NCBI RefSeq assembly: GCF_019973615.1
Contig: NZ_AP024238.1
Location: 434,001-498,000, forward strand
DNA: 64,000 nt
Direction: 5' to 3'
From: Rhodoferax lithotrophicus
GTDB taxonomy: Bacteria > Pseudomonadota > Gammaproteobacteria > Burkholderiales > Burkholderiaceae_C
Shown here piece after piece: positions 53,183 to 63,687 of this stretch. Every line of letters begins with the position of its first letter. The stretch's first letter is position 1. The translations under genes and the position numbers were made by a program. The notes beneath the pieces are model-generated. The model was not told the origin of the DNA. It ran no database searches and saw only the letters and a program-made list of their open reading frames with translations.

Positions 53183-55210
53183 ATGAAATTTTCTTTGAAA
53201 ATGACCACTACACAGGGGCAACAGCGATCCGCTTGGACTCATTTCCATCGCCCATACGCCATGGCGCTGCTGGCCCTGTGTTGCAGTGCATCCACCCAGG
53301 CCGCCGCGTTGTGGGCAGATGCAGGGGAGTTGGCTCAACTGTCACTGGATGACTTGTTACGTGTCGAGGTGCAAAGTGCCACACGTTACGCTCAGCCGCT
53401 GGCAGACTCACCCGCCTCGGTGACCGTGATCGACGAGGACGAACTGCGTGACCACAGTTACCGCAACCTGGCCGAGGCACTGTCCACGGTGCGGGGGGTC
53501 TACCTCAGCAACGACCGCAACTACAGCTACCTTGGCGTACGTGGCTTCAACCGCCCCGGTGACTACAACTCCCGTATCCTGCTGCTGACCGACGGCGCGC
53601 GGCGCAACGATGCCCTGTACGACCAAGCGCAGCTTGGCAACGAAGCACCGGTCGAGATCGACTGGGTCAAACGGTTGGAATTTGTCGCAGGTCCGTCTTC
53701 GGCGGTTTATGGTGCCAATGCTTTGTTTGGCAGCGTCAATGCCGTGATGCTGGACGGCGGCGATATCCAGGGTGCTCGCCTTACTGCAGACACCGGCAGC
53801 GGAGCCAGCCAGCGCCTGGGGTTGATGGCGGGTCAACGCGTAGACAGTGAGCACGATTGGTTTTTTGCCCTGTCTGCCTACGATGCACGTGGTAATGACT
53901 TGTATTTTCCCGAATTTGCCACCATCAACCAAGGTTGGGCGCGTGGACTGGATGGTGAAAACTACCAGAAAGCCTATGGCAAATACCGCTTTGGAAACTG
54001 GCGCTTGAGTGCCAACCTGAGTTCACGCGAAAAGCATCTGCCCAACGCACCTTACCAAACTGCCTTTAACGAACCGGGCACCCACACCGTTGATCAGCAC
54101 GCCTTGCTTGAGCTCTCGTATGACGGGCCGAAGTCCAATGACCGGCAGCAACAGTTCAGGGTTTTTACCGGCAGTTACCGTTACCGCGGTGACTACATGC
54201 TCGCAGGGGCGTTGGATAACCGCGACACCGGCCATGCCGACTGGGTTGGTGGCGATTACCGCCTGATCATCACCACATTACCTGCGCACAAGCTGATGCT
54301 GGGTCTGGAAACCCAGTGGAACACCGTGTTGGAGCAGCGCAATTTTGACCTGGCTCCAGCCAGCACTTACCTTGACAGCAACCATCCCTCCCACACCTAT
54401 GGCATCTTTGTGCAGGACGAGTGGCGCTTGTCCAGCCAATGGCTGCTCAACCTTGGCCTGCGCCATGACAAACACAGCGACTATGCGGGTATCACCTCGC
54501 CCCGTGCGGCGTTGATTTACCAGGCCAGCGAAAAGGCGACGCTGAAGGCCATGGTAGGCAATGCCTATCGTGCCCCTAACGCTTATGAGCGTTTTTACGA
54601 CGATGGCGGGGTGCTGCAAAAAGCCAACCTGGCCTTGCGGCCTGAGCGCATCCGTAGTGTGGAGTTGGCGGGCGATTTCCGCGTGGGTCCAGGTGGCCGT
54701 GTGGGCATCAGCTTGTACCGCAACGACATGCGCGACATGATTGACCAGGTGCTTGATCCGCTTGACGGACTGCAGGTATTTGTCAACCAGTCCAGCACAC
54801 AAACCCGCGGCATTGAGCTGGATGCCGAACGGCGTTGGCCCAGCGGTCAGCGTGTGCGCGCCAGCCTGTCTCGTCAGTGGTCAAGCGCCGCTGACGGCAG
54901 CGAACTTGGCAATTCGCCGCAATGGCTGGGTAAGTTGGTGTTTGCCCAGCCTGTCGCTGCTGGCTGGACGATGGCTGGCGAGTGGATGGGCCTGTCAGCG
55001 CGGCGCGCCCTGGTTGGTCGTGTGGCGGGTTATGGTGTGCTCAACCTGACGTTGACATCGGCCCCCATGGCGGGACTGGGCGAATTCACATTGGGTGTCT
55101 ACAACGTCACGGATAGCCTCTACCATGATCCAGCGTCATCGGCGTTCACCCAGAATGCACTGGTGCAAGATGGCCGCCAGTTCAGGTTGAGCTGGACTTT
55201 GCGTCTGTGA
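53183..55210 (+). CDS. TonB-dependent outer-membrane receptor
   Basis: 675 residues from the ATG at 53183. Signal peptide ending CSASTQAAA. The plug domain covers about residues 40-170 (SPASVTVIDEDELRDHSYRN, VRGVYLSNDRNYSYLGVRGF, GPSSAVYGANALFGSVNAVM). A 22-strand barrel follows to the terminal FRLSWTLRL. Located directly before a YfiR and a GGDEF-EAL gene: receptors in such triplets act as sensors feeding c-di-GMP signalling more than as siderophore importers (inference from the layout). Ligand unknown. Confidence 0.9.
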   Translation: MKFSLKMTTTQGQQRSAWTHFHRPYAMALLALCCSASTQAAALWADAGELAQLSLDDLLRVEVQSATRYAQPLADSPASVTVIDEDELRDHSYRNLAEALSTVRGVYLSNDRNYSYLGVRGFNRPGDYNSRILLLTDGARRNDALYDQAQLGNEAPVEIDWVKRLEFVAGPSSAVYGANALFGSVNAVMLDGGDIQGARLTADTGSGASQRLGLMAGQRVDSEHDWFFALSAYDARGNDLYFPEFATINQGWARGLDGENYQKAYGKYRFGNWRLSANLSSREKHLPNAPYQTAFNEPGTHTVDQHALLELSYDGPKSNDRQQQFRVFTGSYRYRGDYMLAGALDNRDTGHADWVGGDYRLIITTLPAHKLMLGLETQWNTVLEQRNFDLAPASTYLDSNHPSHTYGIFVQDEWRLSSQWLLNLGLRHDKHSDYAGITSPRAALIYQASEKATLKAMVGNAYRAPNAYERFYDDGGVLQKANLALRPERIRSVELAGDFRVGPGGRVGISLYRNDMRDMIDQVLDPLDGLQVFVNQSSTQTRGIELDAERRWPSGQRVRASLSRQWSSAADGSELGNSPQWLGKLVFAQPVAAGWTMAGEWMGLSARRALVGRVAGYGVLNLTLTSAPMAGLGEFTLGVYNVTDSLYHDPASSAFTQNALVQDGRQFRLSWTLRL

Positions 55211-55758
55211 GTTGTCCGCGCATGCTAATCTCTTCCGGTGTCATACGGCTCATTCTTCTTTCTGCGTTGCTGGCATTCAGCCCGTTGGTGCAAGCGCAGC
55301 AACAAGCACCTGAGTCCGAATTAAAAGCCGCCATTTTGGTCAACATGCTGTTGTTTGTGGACTGGCCGACCCAAGCCAGTCAGCCCACAGACCGTTTGAC
55401 CCTGTGCTACCTGGATAGTGGGCCGGTGGCCATGGTGCTTGATCACCTCAATGGCAAGGCCATCAAAGGCAAGGCGCTGCAAGTGATGCGTGTGAATGTC
55501 AATATGGTCACCGGTTGCCACGCCCTTTATGTGTCGCCCAACGACAGCACCGCACTGGCGCGGGTGATTCCCAGTTTACGCACCAGCGGTGTGTTGTTGC
55601 TGGGTGATTCACGGGGGTATCTGCAACGCGGCGTGATGATCAATCTGGATGTGGACGATGGGCGCATCGTTTTTGACGTTGATCTGCGCTCAGCCCGTGT
55701 GGCCGGGTTGGTGATGAGTTCCAAAGTGCTGCGTTTGGCACGCAAGGTCGTGGAGTGA
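55207..55758 (+). CDS. yfiR: YfiR-family periplasmic repressor (DUF4154)
   Basis: 183 residues from a GTG at 55207 that overlaps the receptor stop (GTGA); ATG 55222 is an alternative. A signal peptide ends SPLVQAQQQ. The DUF4154 domain follows: ESELKAAILVNMLLFVDWPT, LTLCYLDSGPVAMVLDHLNG, VNMVTGCHALYVSP, and SRGYLQRGVMINLDVDDGRI. YfiR binds and silences the periplasmic domain of a diguanylate cyclase in Pseudomonas; its partner here is the next gene. Confidence 0.88.
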   Translation: MSCPRMLISSGVIRLILLSALLAFSPLVQAQQQAPESELKAAILVNMLLFVDWPTQASQPTDRLTLCYLDSGPVAMVLDHLNGKAIKGKALQVMRVNVNMVTGCHALYVSPNDSTALARVIPSLRTSGVLLLGDSRGYLQRGVMINLDVDDGRIVFDVDLRSARVAGLVMSSKVLRLARKVVE

Positions 55759-55762
55759 ACGC

Positions 55763-57658
55763 GTGAATATCCTGACTGATCGCATCAAGAGTTCCAATCG
55801 TCTGAGCCTGCTGTCCACTGGCCTGGCTTTGTTGATTGCCTTCATTTTGCTGATGGTGCACCAGTATGTGATTGGCCGCCAGCAGATGCTCGAAGAATTG
55901 AACACCGAAGCCTCCATCATTGGTGCCAACAGTGCAGCTGCATTGGTGTTCAAGGATTTCAAGGCAGCACAGGAAACACTGGGGGCCGTGCGACTGACAC
56001 CGCGCATCACTGGTGGCGCACTGTACCGGCTGGATGGTGAACGCCTGGCGGCCACCGGTGATTGGCTGTTTCCCCAGCGGTTGGAACACAAGCACACAGG
56101 CCCGCCCCAGAAACCAATAGACACATCGGTCACGCTGGAAAATCACTGGGCGGGTGAAGTGTTGCGTGAAGACATTCGCATGGAGGGCAGTCAGGTGGGT
56201 ACCTTGCTGCTGCATGTCAGCTTTGTCTCGCTCTACTGGCGCTTGTTGGAATACGCTTTGGGCGTGCTGGCCATTGCCGCCGTGGCCCTGATGCTGGCGT
56301 ATCGCCTGACTGCGGGCTTGCGCCGGCGCATGGTGCATGCTGAAGAGCAGCTGCAGTTGATGGCGTTTTATGACCAGGTGTCTGGCTTGCCCAATCGAAG
56401 CCTGTTTGAACGTGAGTTGTGCCAGGCCGTGGCACGTGTGGCACGTGAACCCAAAGGGGCTGCGTTGCTGTTCATTGATGTTGACGATTTCAAAAGGGTC
56501 AATGACTCCCTCGGGCATGCGGTAGGCGACCAGGCGCTACGGATGATTGGCGCGCGTCTGGCTGCGGTGTTACGTTCCGGTGATGTGGTGGCCCGCCTGG
56601 GCGGTGATGAATTTGCTGCCATTCTCTATGGCATTGGAGACCCGGACAATGCGGCCAAAGTGGCCCGCTTGATGCTCGAAGCCGCAGCCCAGCCCTTGCC
56701 GACCATACCCAGCCCGAGCCATGTCGGACTCAGCATTGGGGTACTGCTACTGCCCTGTGACGAGAGCGACCCTACGGTCTTGCTGCAACGTGCGGATATG
56801 GCCATGTACGTGGCCAAAACCCATGGCAAGAACGGTTTCCGGTTTTTTTCCGAGGCCATTGATACACGGGTTCGCAATGATCTGGAGCTTGAGGCTGGTT
56901 TGCGCCAAGCCCTGCAAGACGATGGTGGTGGGCTGTGGATGGCCTACCAGCCCCAGCTTCATGCGCAGACAGGGCAACTGGTCGGGGTCGAAGCGCTGGT
57001 GCGCTGGCGGCGCACAGATGGTCAACAGGTGTCGCCGGGGGAATTTATTCCGGTAGCCGAACGAAGCAGCTTGATTACGGAGCTGGGCGACTGGGTGTTG
57101 ACGCAGGTCTGCCGTGATCTGGCAACGCTGCGCAACAGCAGCGTTGAGTTGCCCAAAGTTTCCGTCAACGTATCACCCCATCAATTGCTGCATGGCTGTG
57201 GCCTGGTCGAACGGATTTGCGATACCCTGGCGCGTTTTGGCGAAAGCCCCCAGCGGTTTGAGTTTGAGTTGACCGAAAGTGCCCTGATGGACGAAGACGG
57301 ATCAGTGGTGCTTGACGCGTTTCATGCGGCCGGTTTTTCGCTCTCTATCGACGACTTTGGCACGGGTTATTCTTCTTTTGGTCACATCAAACGCTTTTAC
57401 GTCGGTGAACTCAAGATCGACCAGAGTTTTGTGCGTGGCCTACCTGAAGACGGCGAGAACGCCGCCATCGTGCGGGCCGTCATCCAGATGGCGCACGCCT
57501 TGAGTCTGAAGGTGGTCGCAGAGGGCGTTGAAACACCGTTGCAGGCGGAGTTCTTGCGTCACTGTGGCTGTGACATCCTGCAAGGTTACTTGCTGGGCCG
57601 CCCAATGTCCCCAGATCAGCTGGTGGGCTATCTGCGGGCGCGCTGTAGCGTCGAATAA
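55763..57658 (+). CDS. YfiN-like membrane GGDEF-EAL protein
   Basis: 631 residues from a GTG at 55763, 4 nt after yfiR. TM1 at about 15-37, a periplasmic sensor of the CHASE8 type up to ~155, TM2 near 160-180, HAMP-like linker, then GGDEF at 280-284 ([10 protein letters not shown]) and EAL at 410-412 (VEALVRW), with [16 protein letters not shown]. Unlike Pseudomonas YfiN/TpbB it carries an added EAL domain. Makes or degrades c-di-GMP under YfiR control (inference). Confidence 0.92.
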   Translation: MNILTDRIKSSNRLSLLSTGLALLIAFILLMVHQYVIGRQQMLEELNTEASIIGANSAAALVFKDFKAAQETLGAVRLTPRITGGALYRLDGERLAATGDWLFPQRLEHKHTGPPQKPIDTSVTLENHWAGEVLREDIRMEGSQVGTLLLHVSFVSLYWRLLEYALGVLAIAAVALMLAYRLTAGLRRRMVHAEEQLQLMAFYDQVSGLPNRSLFERELCQAVARVAREPKGAALLFIDVDDFKRVNDSLGHAVGDQALRMIGARLAAVLRSGDVVARLGGDEFAAILYGIGDPDNAAKVARLMLEAAAQPLPTIPSPSHVGLSIGVLLLPCDESDPTVLLQRADMAMYVAKTHGKNGFRFFSEAIDTRVRNDLELEAGLRQALQDDGGGLWMAYQPQLHAQTGQLVGVEALVRWRRTDGQQVSPGEFIPVAERSSLITELGDWVLTQVCRDLATLRNSSVELPKVSVNVSPHQLLHGCGLVERICDTLARFGESPQRFEFELTESALMDEDGSVVLDAFHAAGFSLSIDDFGTGYSSFGHIKRFYVGELKIDQSFVRGLPEDGENAAIVRAVIQMAHALSLKVVAEGVETPLQAEFLRHCGCDILQGYLLGRPMSPDQLVGYLRARCSVE

Positions 57659-57762
57659 AATCAGCCTTTCCCAGTCTTACCCATGGCGGCATCTGTGCAC
57701 AGGTGCCGCTTTCGCATCCAGTTGCCCCTGTGGGCATGGGCGGCAACCAAGCCAAACACACC

Positions 57763-60693
57763 ATGAACGACGAACTACAACAACCCGGCCTCAACAGCCT
57801 GTCCAAATCCTTCGAGCCCGCCGCCCTGGAAGCCCATTGGGGGCCGGAGTGGGAAAAACGTGGCTACGGCGTGGCCGGTAGCCGGGGCACGGGCCAGCCC
57901 AGTGCGGAGGCTGCCGCCCGCGGCGACAACTTCTGTATCCAGCTGCCTCCCCCCAACGTGACCGGCACGCTGCACATGGGTCATGCGTTCAACCAGACCA
58001 TCATGGACAGCCTGACGCGCTACCACCGCATGGCCGGCTTCAACACCGCCTGGATTCCCGGCACCGACCACGCCGGTATTGCCACCCAGATCGTGGTGGA
58101 GCGCCAGCTGCAAGCCCAGGGCATCAGCCGCCATGACATGGGCCCGACACCTGCCGAAGCCCGCAAGAACTTTGTTGCCAAGGTCTGGGAGTGGAAAGAA
58201 AAAAGCGGCAACACCATCACCACCCAAATGCGTCGTATGGGCGACACGGTGGACTGGAGCCGCGAATACTTCACCATGGACGAGAAGCTGTCCAAAACCG
58301 TCACCGAAACCTTTGTGCGCCTGTACGAGCAGGGCCTGATCTACCGTGGCAAACGCCTGGTCAACTGGGATCCGGTGCTGATGAGCGCCGTGTCTGACCT
58401 GGAAGTGGAATCAGAGGAAGAAGACGGCAGCCTGTGGCACATCCTCTACCCCTTTGCCGATGGCCCACAACTGGTCAACGGTGAACTCGCCCCCGGCCTG
58501 GTCGTGGCCACTACCCGCCCCGAGACCATGCTGGGCGACGTGGCCGCCATGGTGCACCCAGAGGACGAGCGCTACGCGCATCTGATCGGCAAACAGGTCA
58601 CCCTGCCCCTGTGCAACCGCACCATCCCGATCATTGCCGACGATTACGTGGACAAGGCTTTCGGCACCGGCGTGGTGAAAGTCACCCCGGCGCACGACCA
58701 GAACGACTACCAGGTCGGCCAGCGCCACAAGCTGCCAATGATCTGCGTACTGACGCTGGATGCCAAAATTGACAGCAACGCACCGTCTGCTTATGTTGGA
58801 CTGGATCGTTTTGCAGCCCGCAAGCAAATCGTCAAAGACCTGCAAGCGCTGGAGCTGATGGTCGAGATCAAAAAACACAAGCTGATGGTGCCGCGCTGCG
58901 CCCGCACCGGCCAGGTGATCGAGCCGATGCTCACCGATCAGTGGTTTGTGGCGATGAGCAAAGTGTCCGAACAAGACCCGACCGGCAAGAGCATCACGCA
59001 AAAAGCCATCGATGCGGTGCAGTCGGGCCAGGTGAAGTTTGTTCCCGAGAACTGGGTCAACACTTACAACCAGTGGATGAACAACATTCAGGACTGGTGC
59101 ATCAGCCGCCAGCTCTGGTGGGGCCATCAGATTCCCGCCTGGTATGCCGAAGATGGTGCTGTTTTTGTAGCGCGTGACGCAGATTCCGCAAGCGCTGCAG
59201 CTTTAAAAGCCGGTTATACCGGGCCATTGAAGCGTGATGAAGACGTGCTCGACACCTGGTACTCCAGCGCTTTGGTGCCTTTCAGCACCATGGGCTGGCC
59301 GGAGACCACACCGGACTATGACCTTTACCTGCCCAGCAGCGTGCTGGTCACCGGCTACGACATCATCTTCTTCTGGGTTGCCCGGATGATCATGATGACC
59401 ACCCACTTTACCGGCAAAGTACCGTTCAAACACGTCTACATCCACGGTCTGGTGCGTGACGCGCAAGGCCACAAGATGAGCAAGAGTGAGGGCAACGTGC
59501 TCGACCCGGTGGACCTGATCGACGGCATTGCCCTGCCCGAGCTGCTGGTCAAACGTGCCGAAGGCCTGCGCAAGCCCGAAACTGCACCGCAGGTGCGCAA
59601 AAACACCGAAAAAGAATTCCCCAATGGCATCCCCGCCTTTGGTGCCGATGCCTTGCGTTTCACCTTCGCGTCCCTGGCTTCTCTGGGCCGCTCTATCAAT
59701 TTTGATAGCAAACGCTGCGAAGGCTACCGCAACTTCTGCAACAAACTCTGGAACGCCAGCCGCTTCGTGCTGATGAACTGCGAAGGCCAGGACTGCGGTC
59801 TGAACGACCACACCCCGACCGAATGCGCCACCGCAGCGTATTTGGACTTCAGCCAGGCGGATCGCTGGATCGTTTCGCTGCTGCAAAAGGCCGAGGCTGA
59901 GGTGACCCAAGGCTTTGCCGACTACCGCCTGGACAACGTGGCCAGCACGATTTACGACTTTGTCTGGAACGAGTTCTGCGACTGGTACCTGGAAATCGCC
60001 AAGGTGCAAATCCAGACTGGTGATGATGCCCAGAAACGTGCTACCCGCCGCACCTTGATCCGCACGCTGGAAACCATTCTGCGCCTGGCCCATCCGATCA
60101 TCCCGTTTGTCACCGAAGAGCTGTGGCAAAAGGTCGCACCCGTGGCCGGACGCGCTGGTGCATCCATCGCCATCGCTGCCTACCCGGTGAGTCAGCCCGA
60201 ACGCATTGATGAGGCAGCGATTGCCCATGTCGCCAAACTGAAAACCCTGGTCGATGCTTGTCGTAACCTGCGCGGTGAAATGCAGGTGTCACCCGCCCAG
60301 CGCCTGCCGCTGTTTGTCATGGCCTCAGCCGCTGAGTCTGCCTTCATGAAGAACGCCGCCCCGGTGTTACAAGCCCTGGCCAAACTGAGTGAGGTGTGTG
60401 TGTTTGATGACGAGGCCACCTGGGCCGCCGCCGCGCAAGCTGCCCCGGTAGCGGTGGTGGGTGAAGCCCGTATCTGCCTGTTCATGGAAATTGATGTGGC
60501 CGCTGAAAAGCTGCGTTTGGGCAAGGAACTGGCGCGCCTAGAAGGTGAAATCGGCAAGGCCAACGGCAAACTGGGTAACGAATCCTTCGTGGCCCGCGCC
60601 CCGGCTGCGGTGATTGATCAGGAGCGCAAACGCCTGGCGGACTTTGAGGCTACGCTGGCCAAGGTCAAAGACCAGTTGACTCGGCTGGGATAA
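57763..60693 (+). CDS. valS: Valyl-tRNA synthetase
   Basis: 976 residues from the ATG at 57763; earlier in-frame starts would give an unlikely N terminus. Class I signatures: [14 protein letters not shown] (HMGH at 71-74) and [14 protein letters not shown] (KMSKS at 571-575). The editing domain spans about 210-400 ([20 protein letters not shown]). The C-terminal coiled coil is seen at about 910-976 ([20 protein letters not shown]). Charges tRNA-Val. Confidence 0.97.
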   Translation: MNDELQQPGLNSLSKSFEPAALEAHWGPEWEKRGYGVAGSRGTGQPSAEAAARGDNFCIQLPPPNVTGTLHMGHAFNQTIMDSLTRYHRMAGFNTAWIPGTDHAGIATQIVVERQLQAQGISRHDMGPTPAEARKNFVAKVWEWKEKSGNTITTQMRRMGDTVDWSREYFTMDEKLSKTVTETFVRLYEQGLIYRGKRLVNWDPVLMSAVSDLEVESEEEDGSLWHILYPFADGPQLVNGELAPGLVVATTRPETMLGDVAAMVHPEDERYAHLIGKQVTLPLCNRTIPIIADDYVDKAFGTGVVKVTPAHDQNDYQVGQRHKLPMICVLTLDAKIDSNAPSAYVGLDRFAARKQIVKDLQALELMVEIKKHKLMVPRCARTGQVIEPMLTDQWFVAMSKVSEQDPTGKSITQKAIDAVQSGQVKFVPENWVNTYNQWMNNIQDWCISRQLWWGHQIPAWYAEDGAVFVARDADSASAAALKAGYTGPLKRDEDVLDTWYSSALVPFSTMGWPETTPDYDLYLPSSVLVTGYDIIFFWVARMIMMTTHFTGKVPFKHVYIHGLVRDAQGHKMSKSEGNVLDPVDLIDGIALPELLVKRAEGLRKPETAPQVRKNTEKEFPNGIPAFGADALRFTFASLASLGRSINFDSKRCEGYRNFCNKLWNASRFVLMNCEGQDCGLNDHTPTECATAAYLDFSQADRWIVSLLQKAEAEVTQGFADYRLDNVASTIYDFVWNEFCDWYLEIAKVQIQTGDDAQKRATRRTLIRTLETILRLAHPIIPFVTEELWQKVAPVAGRAGASIAIAAYPVSQPERIDEAAIAHVAKLKTLVDACRNLRGEMQVSPAQRLPLFVMASAAESAFMKNAAPVLQALAKLSEVCVFDDEATWAAAAQAAPVAVVGEARICLFMEIDVAAEKLRLGKELARLEGEIGKANGKLGNESFVARAPAAVIDQERKRLADFEATLAKVKDQLTRLG

Positions 60694-60741
60694 GCCATTG
60701 CTGGCTGGGGAATCGGGTCTGCGCAAGTTCTGACTGACCCG

Positions 60742-60776
60742 CGGTGGTTATTTCGCGTGAGGCGAAATAACCACCG
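60742..60776. terminator. perfect hairpin between convergent valS and tusA-like genes
   Basis: CGGTGGTTATTTCGC (60742-60756) pairs perfectly with GCGAAATAACCACCG (60762-60776) over 15 bp with a 5-nt loop. It lies between the stops of valS (60693) and the minus-strand sulfurtransferase gene (60785), so it can serve both strands. Only a short T-run follows. Confidence 0.75.
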
Positions 60777-60784
60777 GAAAGGGT

Positions 60785-61012
60785 TTAACGGCGGCGCAGC
60801 ACGTGGATGAAAGATTCCCCAACGGTTTGCTGGTCGAGTAATTCATTACCTGTTTGTTTGGCAAAGGCCTGAAAATCGCGCAAAGAACCTTTGTCGGTTG
60901 CCACCACTTTGAGTGTCTGTCCGCTGGTCAGTTCAGACAGCGCTTTTTTGGCTTTCAGAATGGGCAGTGGGCAGTTCAGGCCACTGGCATTAATTTCTTT
61001 GTCGATGTGCAT
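60785..61012 (-). CDS. TusA-family sulfur carrier protein
   Basis: 75 residues, a single TusA/SirA-like domain. The N-terminal LNCPLPILKAKKAL carries the sulfur-binding Cys14. Members shuttle persulfide sulfur for tRNA thiolation, molybdenum cofactor or sulfur oxidation. Located 27 nt after cysM in the same direction, which fits a link to cysteine/sulfur metabolism. Confidence 0.88.
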   Translation of the reverse strand: MHIDKEINASGLNCPLPILKAKKALSELTSGQTLKVVATDKGSLRDFQAFAKQTGNELLDQQTVGESFIHVLRRR

Positions 61013-61039
61013 GGTTGGATGAATTTGTAAGTAGACACG

Positions 61040-61942
61040 TCAGGCCGGAAACACCCCGGTCGACAAATAGCGGTCACCCCGGTCGCAAACGATGAAGACA
61101 ATTGTCGCGTGCTTTTCGCGTTTGGCAATTTCTTTGGCGACCCAGCAAGCGCCTGCGGCGGAAATGCCAGCAAAAATACCTTCCTCCCGAGCCAGTCTGC
61201 GGCACATGTCTTCGGCATCTTCCTGGCTCACGTACATCAATTCATCCACATGGGTGGGGTCGTAAATTTTCGGCAAATACGCCTGTGGCCATTTGCGGAT
61301 ACCCGGAATACGTGAGCCGTCGGTTGGTTGCACACCAATGATCTGAATGGCCGGATTTTTCTTCTTGAGGTATTGAGACACGCCGGTGATGGTGCCGGTG
61401 GTGCCCATGGCGCTGACAAAATGGGTGATTTTGCCTTTGGTATCTGCCCAAATTTCGGGTCCCGTGGTTTCGACGTGAATACGTGGGTTATCCGGGTTGG
61501 CAAATTGATCCAGCACGCGACCTTTACCTTCGCGCGCCATTTGGTCTGCCAGGTCGCGTGAATACTCCATGCCGCCGCTCTTGGGTGTCAGAATCAGCTC
61601 CGCGCCAAATGCCTTCATGGTTTGTGCGCGTTCAATCGACAAATCTTCCGGCATGATCAGCACCAGTCGGTAACCCTTGATGGCTGCCGCCATGGCTAAG
61701 GCAATGCCAGTGTTGCCAGAAGTGGCTTCAATCAAGGTGTCGCCAGGTTGGATGTCACCACGCTCTTGCGCGCGTTTGATCATGGACATGGCGGCACGAT
61801 CTTTGACTGAACCTGCAGGGTTATTGCCTTCGAGTTTGCCCAAAATGATGTTGTTTTTTGCCTGATTGGCCTCCGCACCAATGCGCTGCAAACGCACAAG
61901 TGGAGTTTTTCCAATCAAATCTTCAATGGTTGAATATTTCAT
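61040..61942 (-). CDS. cysM: Cysteine synthase B (O-acetylserine sulfhydrylase)
   Basis: 300 residues from the ATG at 61942. The frame is open further upstream only because it runs antisense through the tRNA, so the longer start is rejected. The PLP lysine is Lys47 in GSVKDRAA; the phosphate loop is EATSGNTGIALAMAAAIKG, and SAMGTTGTITGVSQYL follows. The RKWPQAYLPKI and HVDELMYVSQEDAEDM segments favour CysM over CysK. Makes cysteine from O-acetylserine and sulfide or thiosulfate. Confidence 0.95.
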   Translation of the reverse strand: MKYSTIEDLIGKTPLVRLQRIGAEANQAKNNIILGKLEGNNPAGSVKDRAAMSMIKRAQERGDIQPGDTLIEATSGNTGIALAMAAAIKGYRLVLIMPEDLSIERAQTMKAFGAELILTPKSGGMEYSRDLADQMAREGKGRVLDQFANPDNPRIHVETTGPEIWADTKGKITHFVSAMGTTGTITGVSQYLKKKNPAIQIIGVQPTDGSRIPGIRKWPQAYLPKIYDPTHVDELMYVSQEDAEDMCRRLAREEGIFAGISAAGACWVAKEIAKREKHATIVFIVCDRGDRYLSTGVFPA

Positions 61943-61979
61943 ACCCCACACTGTGCCATAATTCGGGGCTTCAAGCGTT

Positions 61980-62064
61980 GCCCGGGTGGTGAAATTGGTA
62001 GACGCAGGGGACTCAAAATCCCCCGCCGCAAGGCGTGCCGGTTCGATTCCGGCCCCGGGCACCA
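61980..62064 (+). tRNA. tRNA-Leu (anticodon CAA)
   Basis: 85 nt including an encoded CCA. Acceptor arm GCCCGGG (61980-61986) pairs with CCCGGGC (62054-62060). The anticodon stem GGGGA/TCCCC holds the loop CTCAAAA, giving anticodon CAA for UUG codons. A long variable arm (CGCCGCAAGGCG) marks a class II tRNA; the T arm is GCCGGTTCGATTCCGGC. It is divergent from cysM, 37 bp away. Confidence 0.96.
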
Positions 62065-62097
62065 CAAAACAATCTTGGATCGTTTCAGCATCCGCTC

Positions 62098-62134
62098 AAA
62101 CCCGCCTTTCCTAAAGAAAGCGCGGGTTTTTATT
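62098..62134 (+). terminator. Rho-independent terminator of tRNA-Leu
   Basis: AAACCCGC-CTTTC-ctaaa-GAAAG-C-GCGGGTTT followed by TTTATTT: a long stem with a T-tract, 34 nt after the tRNA. Confidence 0.85.
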
Positions 62135-62553
62135 TGCTCTATCGGATTTGATGGCCGTTGATAACGGGTCAGTCGGTGGTGGGTACTTTGGATGGCTCAT
62201 GTGAAGAGCCCACACAGCTATCCATAAGATTCAGTGAAAGAGGGCAATGCGCAGCTTCGGGTGCTCATAAGCATTTTGTTGCCTATTTGTCTTGATCATG
62301 GATGATTCTGTGCAATGCATTCATTTACATCTGGTTACATAGCCGGTGACCTTTGGATGCCCGTTGTGAGAGTGGTGGACTACCATTTCGCATCGAATCA
62401 AATCACCCTACCAATGGAACCAATTGTTGAGTCAACCACTTGGCACAAGATCTTGCCACGAGCAAGCGCTTGTCCGCTTTTCTGACTTGCAAGTGCCATG
62501 ACCAATCGTCCCAAGCATGTAGCAGGTTTTACAAGCCAAGTATTTTTCCAAAA
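62135..62553. other. non-coding stretch downstream of tRNA-Leu
   Basis: About 420 bp with no supported gene. A reading frame is open from 62440 into the DUF1631 gene, but its start region lacks a ribosome binding site and family similarity. No integrase, att-like repeat of the tRNA 3' end or insertion sequence was seen here. Confidence 0.5.
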
Positions 62554-63687
62554 ATGATTTCCGAAACTTCTAAACTTGAACTCGCAACTCACCAAGCTCG
62601 TTCGGGAGGCCTTTCCCACCGCAGCAAAGTGATACCCATCCAAAACGCAAACGCCATGCGTTGTTTGAGGGACTTGGTGCAAGACCCTGCTGACGAGGAG
62701 AGCGTATCAAGTGCCCAGCTTTTGCCGGTGGATGTCATGGCGAAGTTGTTTCATGTTTTATTGAAAGATGACCGTTTAAGTGCGGCGTTTCGGGTCTGGA
62801 TGGCACGATTGCAATGGCCAGTATTGCGGCTGGCAGAGCTTGAGCCACTGGGTTTTCAGCAAGAAACTCATCCAGCCTACCAGTGGTTGATCAAAGTTGG
62901 CAGCTGTGTTTTGCAGCCTGGTGAGCATGTCAGGCCTTGTGGGATCTTTGAGGAGGAAATTAAACGGCTGATTCTTGGAGTCGAGAGTTTTCCGATTGCT
63001 GACCAGCAAGCGTTTGAATGGGCTAATGCCGAGTTCAATCAGTTTTTGAGACGTATTCATGGGGATCATCCGCCAGCCGTTGGAACAAATTGCGTCGCCT
63101 GTCAACAGGTGCAAAAGGACGCACTGGCTGCTCAATACCGCATTGCTATTCTGGATAAGCTCAGTTTCGAGCCCGTAGAAGCCGAAACCCGAACATTTCT
63201 CACCGATATTTGGGCCAATGTATTGGCCACGCAGGCTGTGCACAAGGGACTTGAGCATCCTGAAACCATGACGCTTAAGCTCACGGCGATTGAACTCATT
63301 CGCGTCAACACGGCTTTGCTCAGATTGCAAGAACGCAAGCACGCCATGGTCAAGGTTCCGAAACTGATTGATACGTTGCGCCATGGCATGGAGTTGCTGT
63401 GTTTACCCTTGATTGAGCAGGATGCACACATTCAAAAAATCGGAGCCAATCTGTCTGATGCCTTTATGAAAAAGCAAACTGCGCTGCAAAAAGGTGTATT
63501 CCATACAGAGCGCAGGGCTGATCAACGCGCCAAAAGGAGTAGTTCACTTCCTGTCCCACATGGCGTAGCGCTGGACGGGTTACATGTGATTGATGACAAC
63601 TCTGAGATCGCTTGGCGTATGTGGGAGTGTGCGCTGGTTGAACAACAGTCAAATAACACCGCCGCACCCACTGAGTACCCTCAATAA
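62554..63687 (+). CDS. DUF1631-family protein (short form)
   Basis: 377 residues from the ATG at 62554; ATG 62656 or an upstream TTG at 62440 cannot be excluded. The segment RLSAAFRVWMARLQWPVLRL, then LAELEPLG, then HPAYQWLIKVGSCVL is the typical DUF1631 region, in which most members carry HPARQLLN. The rest is helical with many charged residues. Known DUF1631 proteins of Burkholderiales are usually about twice as long, so this is a short or degraded member. Role unknown. Confidence 0.65.
   Translation: MISETSKLELATHQARSGGLSHRSKVIPIQNANAMRCLRDLVQDPADEESVSSAQLLPVDVMAKLFHVLLKDDRLSAAFRVWMARLQWPVLRLAELEPLGFQQETHPAYQWLIKVGSCVLQPGEHVRPCGIFEEEIKRLILGVESFPIADQQAFEWANAEFNQFLRRIHGDHPPAVGTNCVACQQVQKDALAAQYRIAILDKLSFEPVEAETRTFLTDIWANVLATQAVHKGLEHPETMTLKLTAIELIRVNTALLRLQERKHAMVKVPKLIDTLRHGMELLCLPLIEQDAHIQKIGANLSDAFMKKQTALQKGVFHTERRADQRAKRSSSLPVPHGVALDGLHVIDDNSEIAWRMWECALVEQQSNNTAAPTEYPQ

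Noticed and set aside
61943..62065. N-terminal extension of cysM reading VPGAGIEPARLAAGDFESPA
   Set aside because: It is the antisense translation of tRNA-Leu, a well-known annotation artefact; the ATG at 61942 starts the family homology.
62065..62553. integration site/genomic island downstream of tRNA-Leu
   Set aside because: No integrase, no duplicated tRNA 3' end and ordinary flanking genes.
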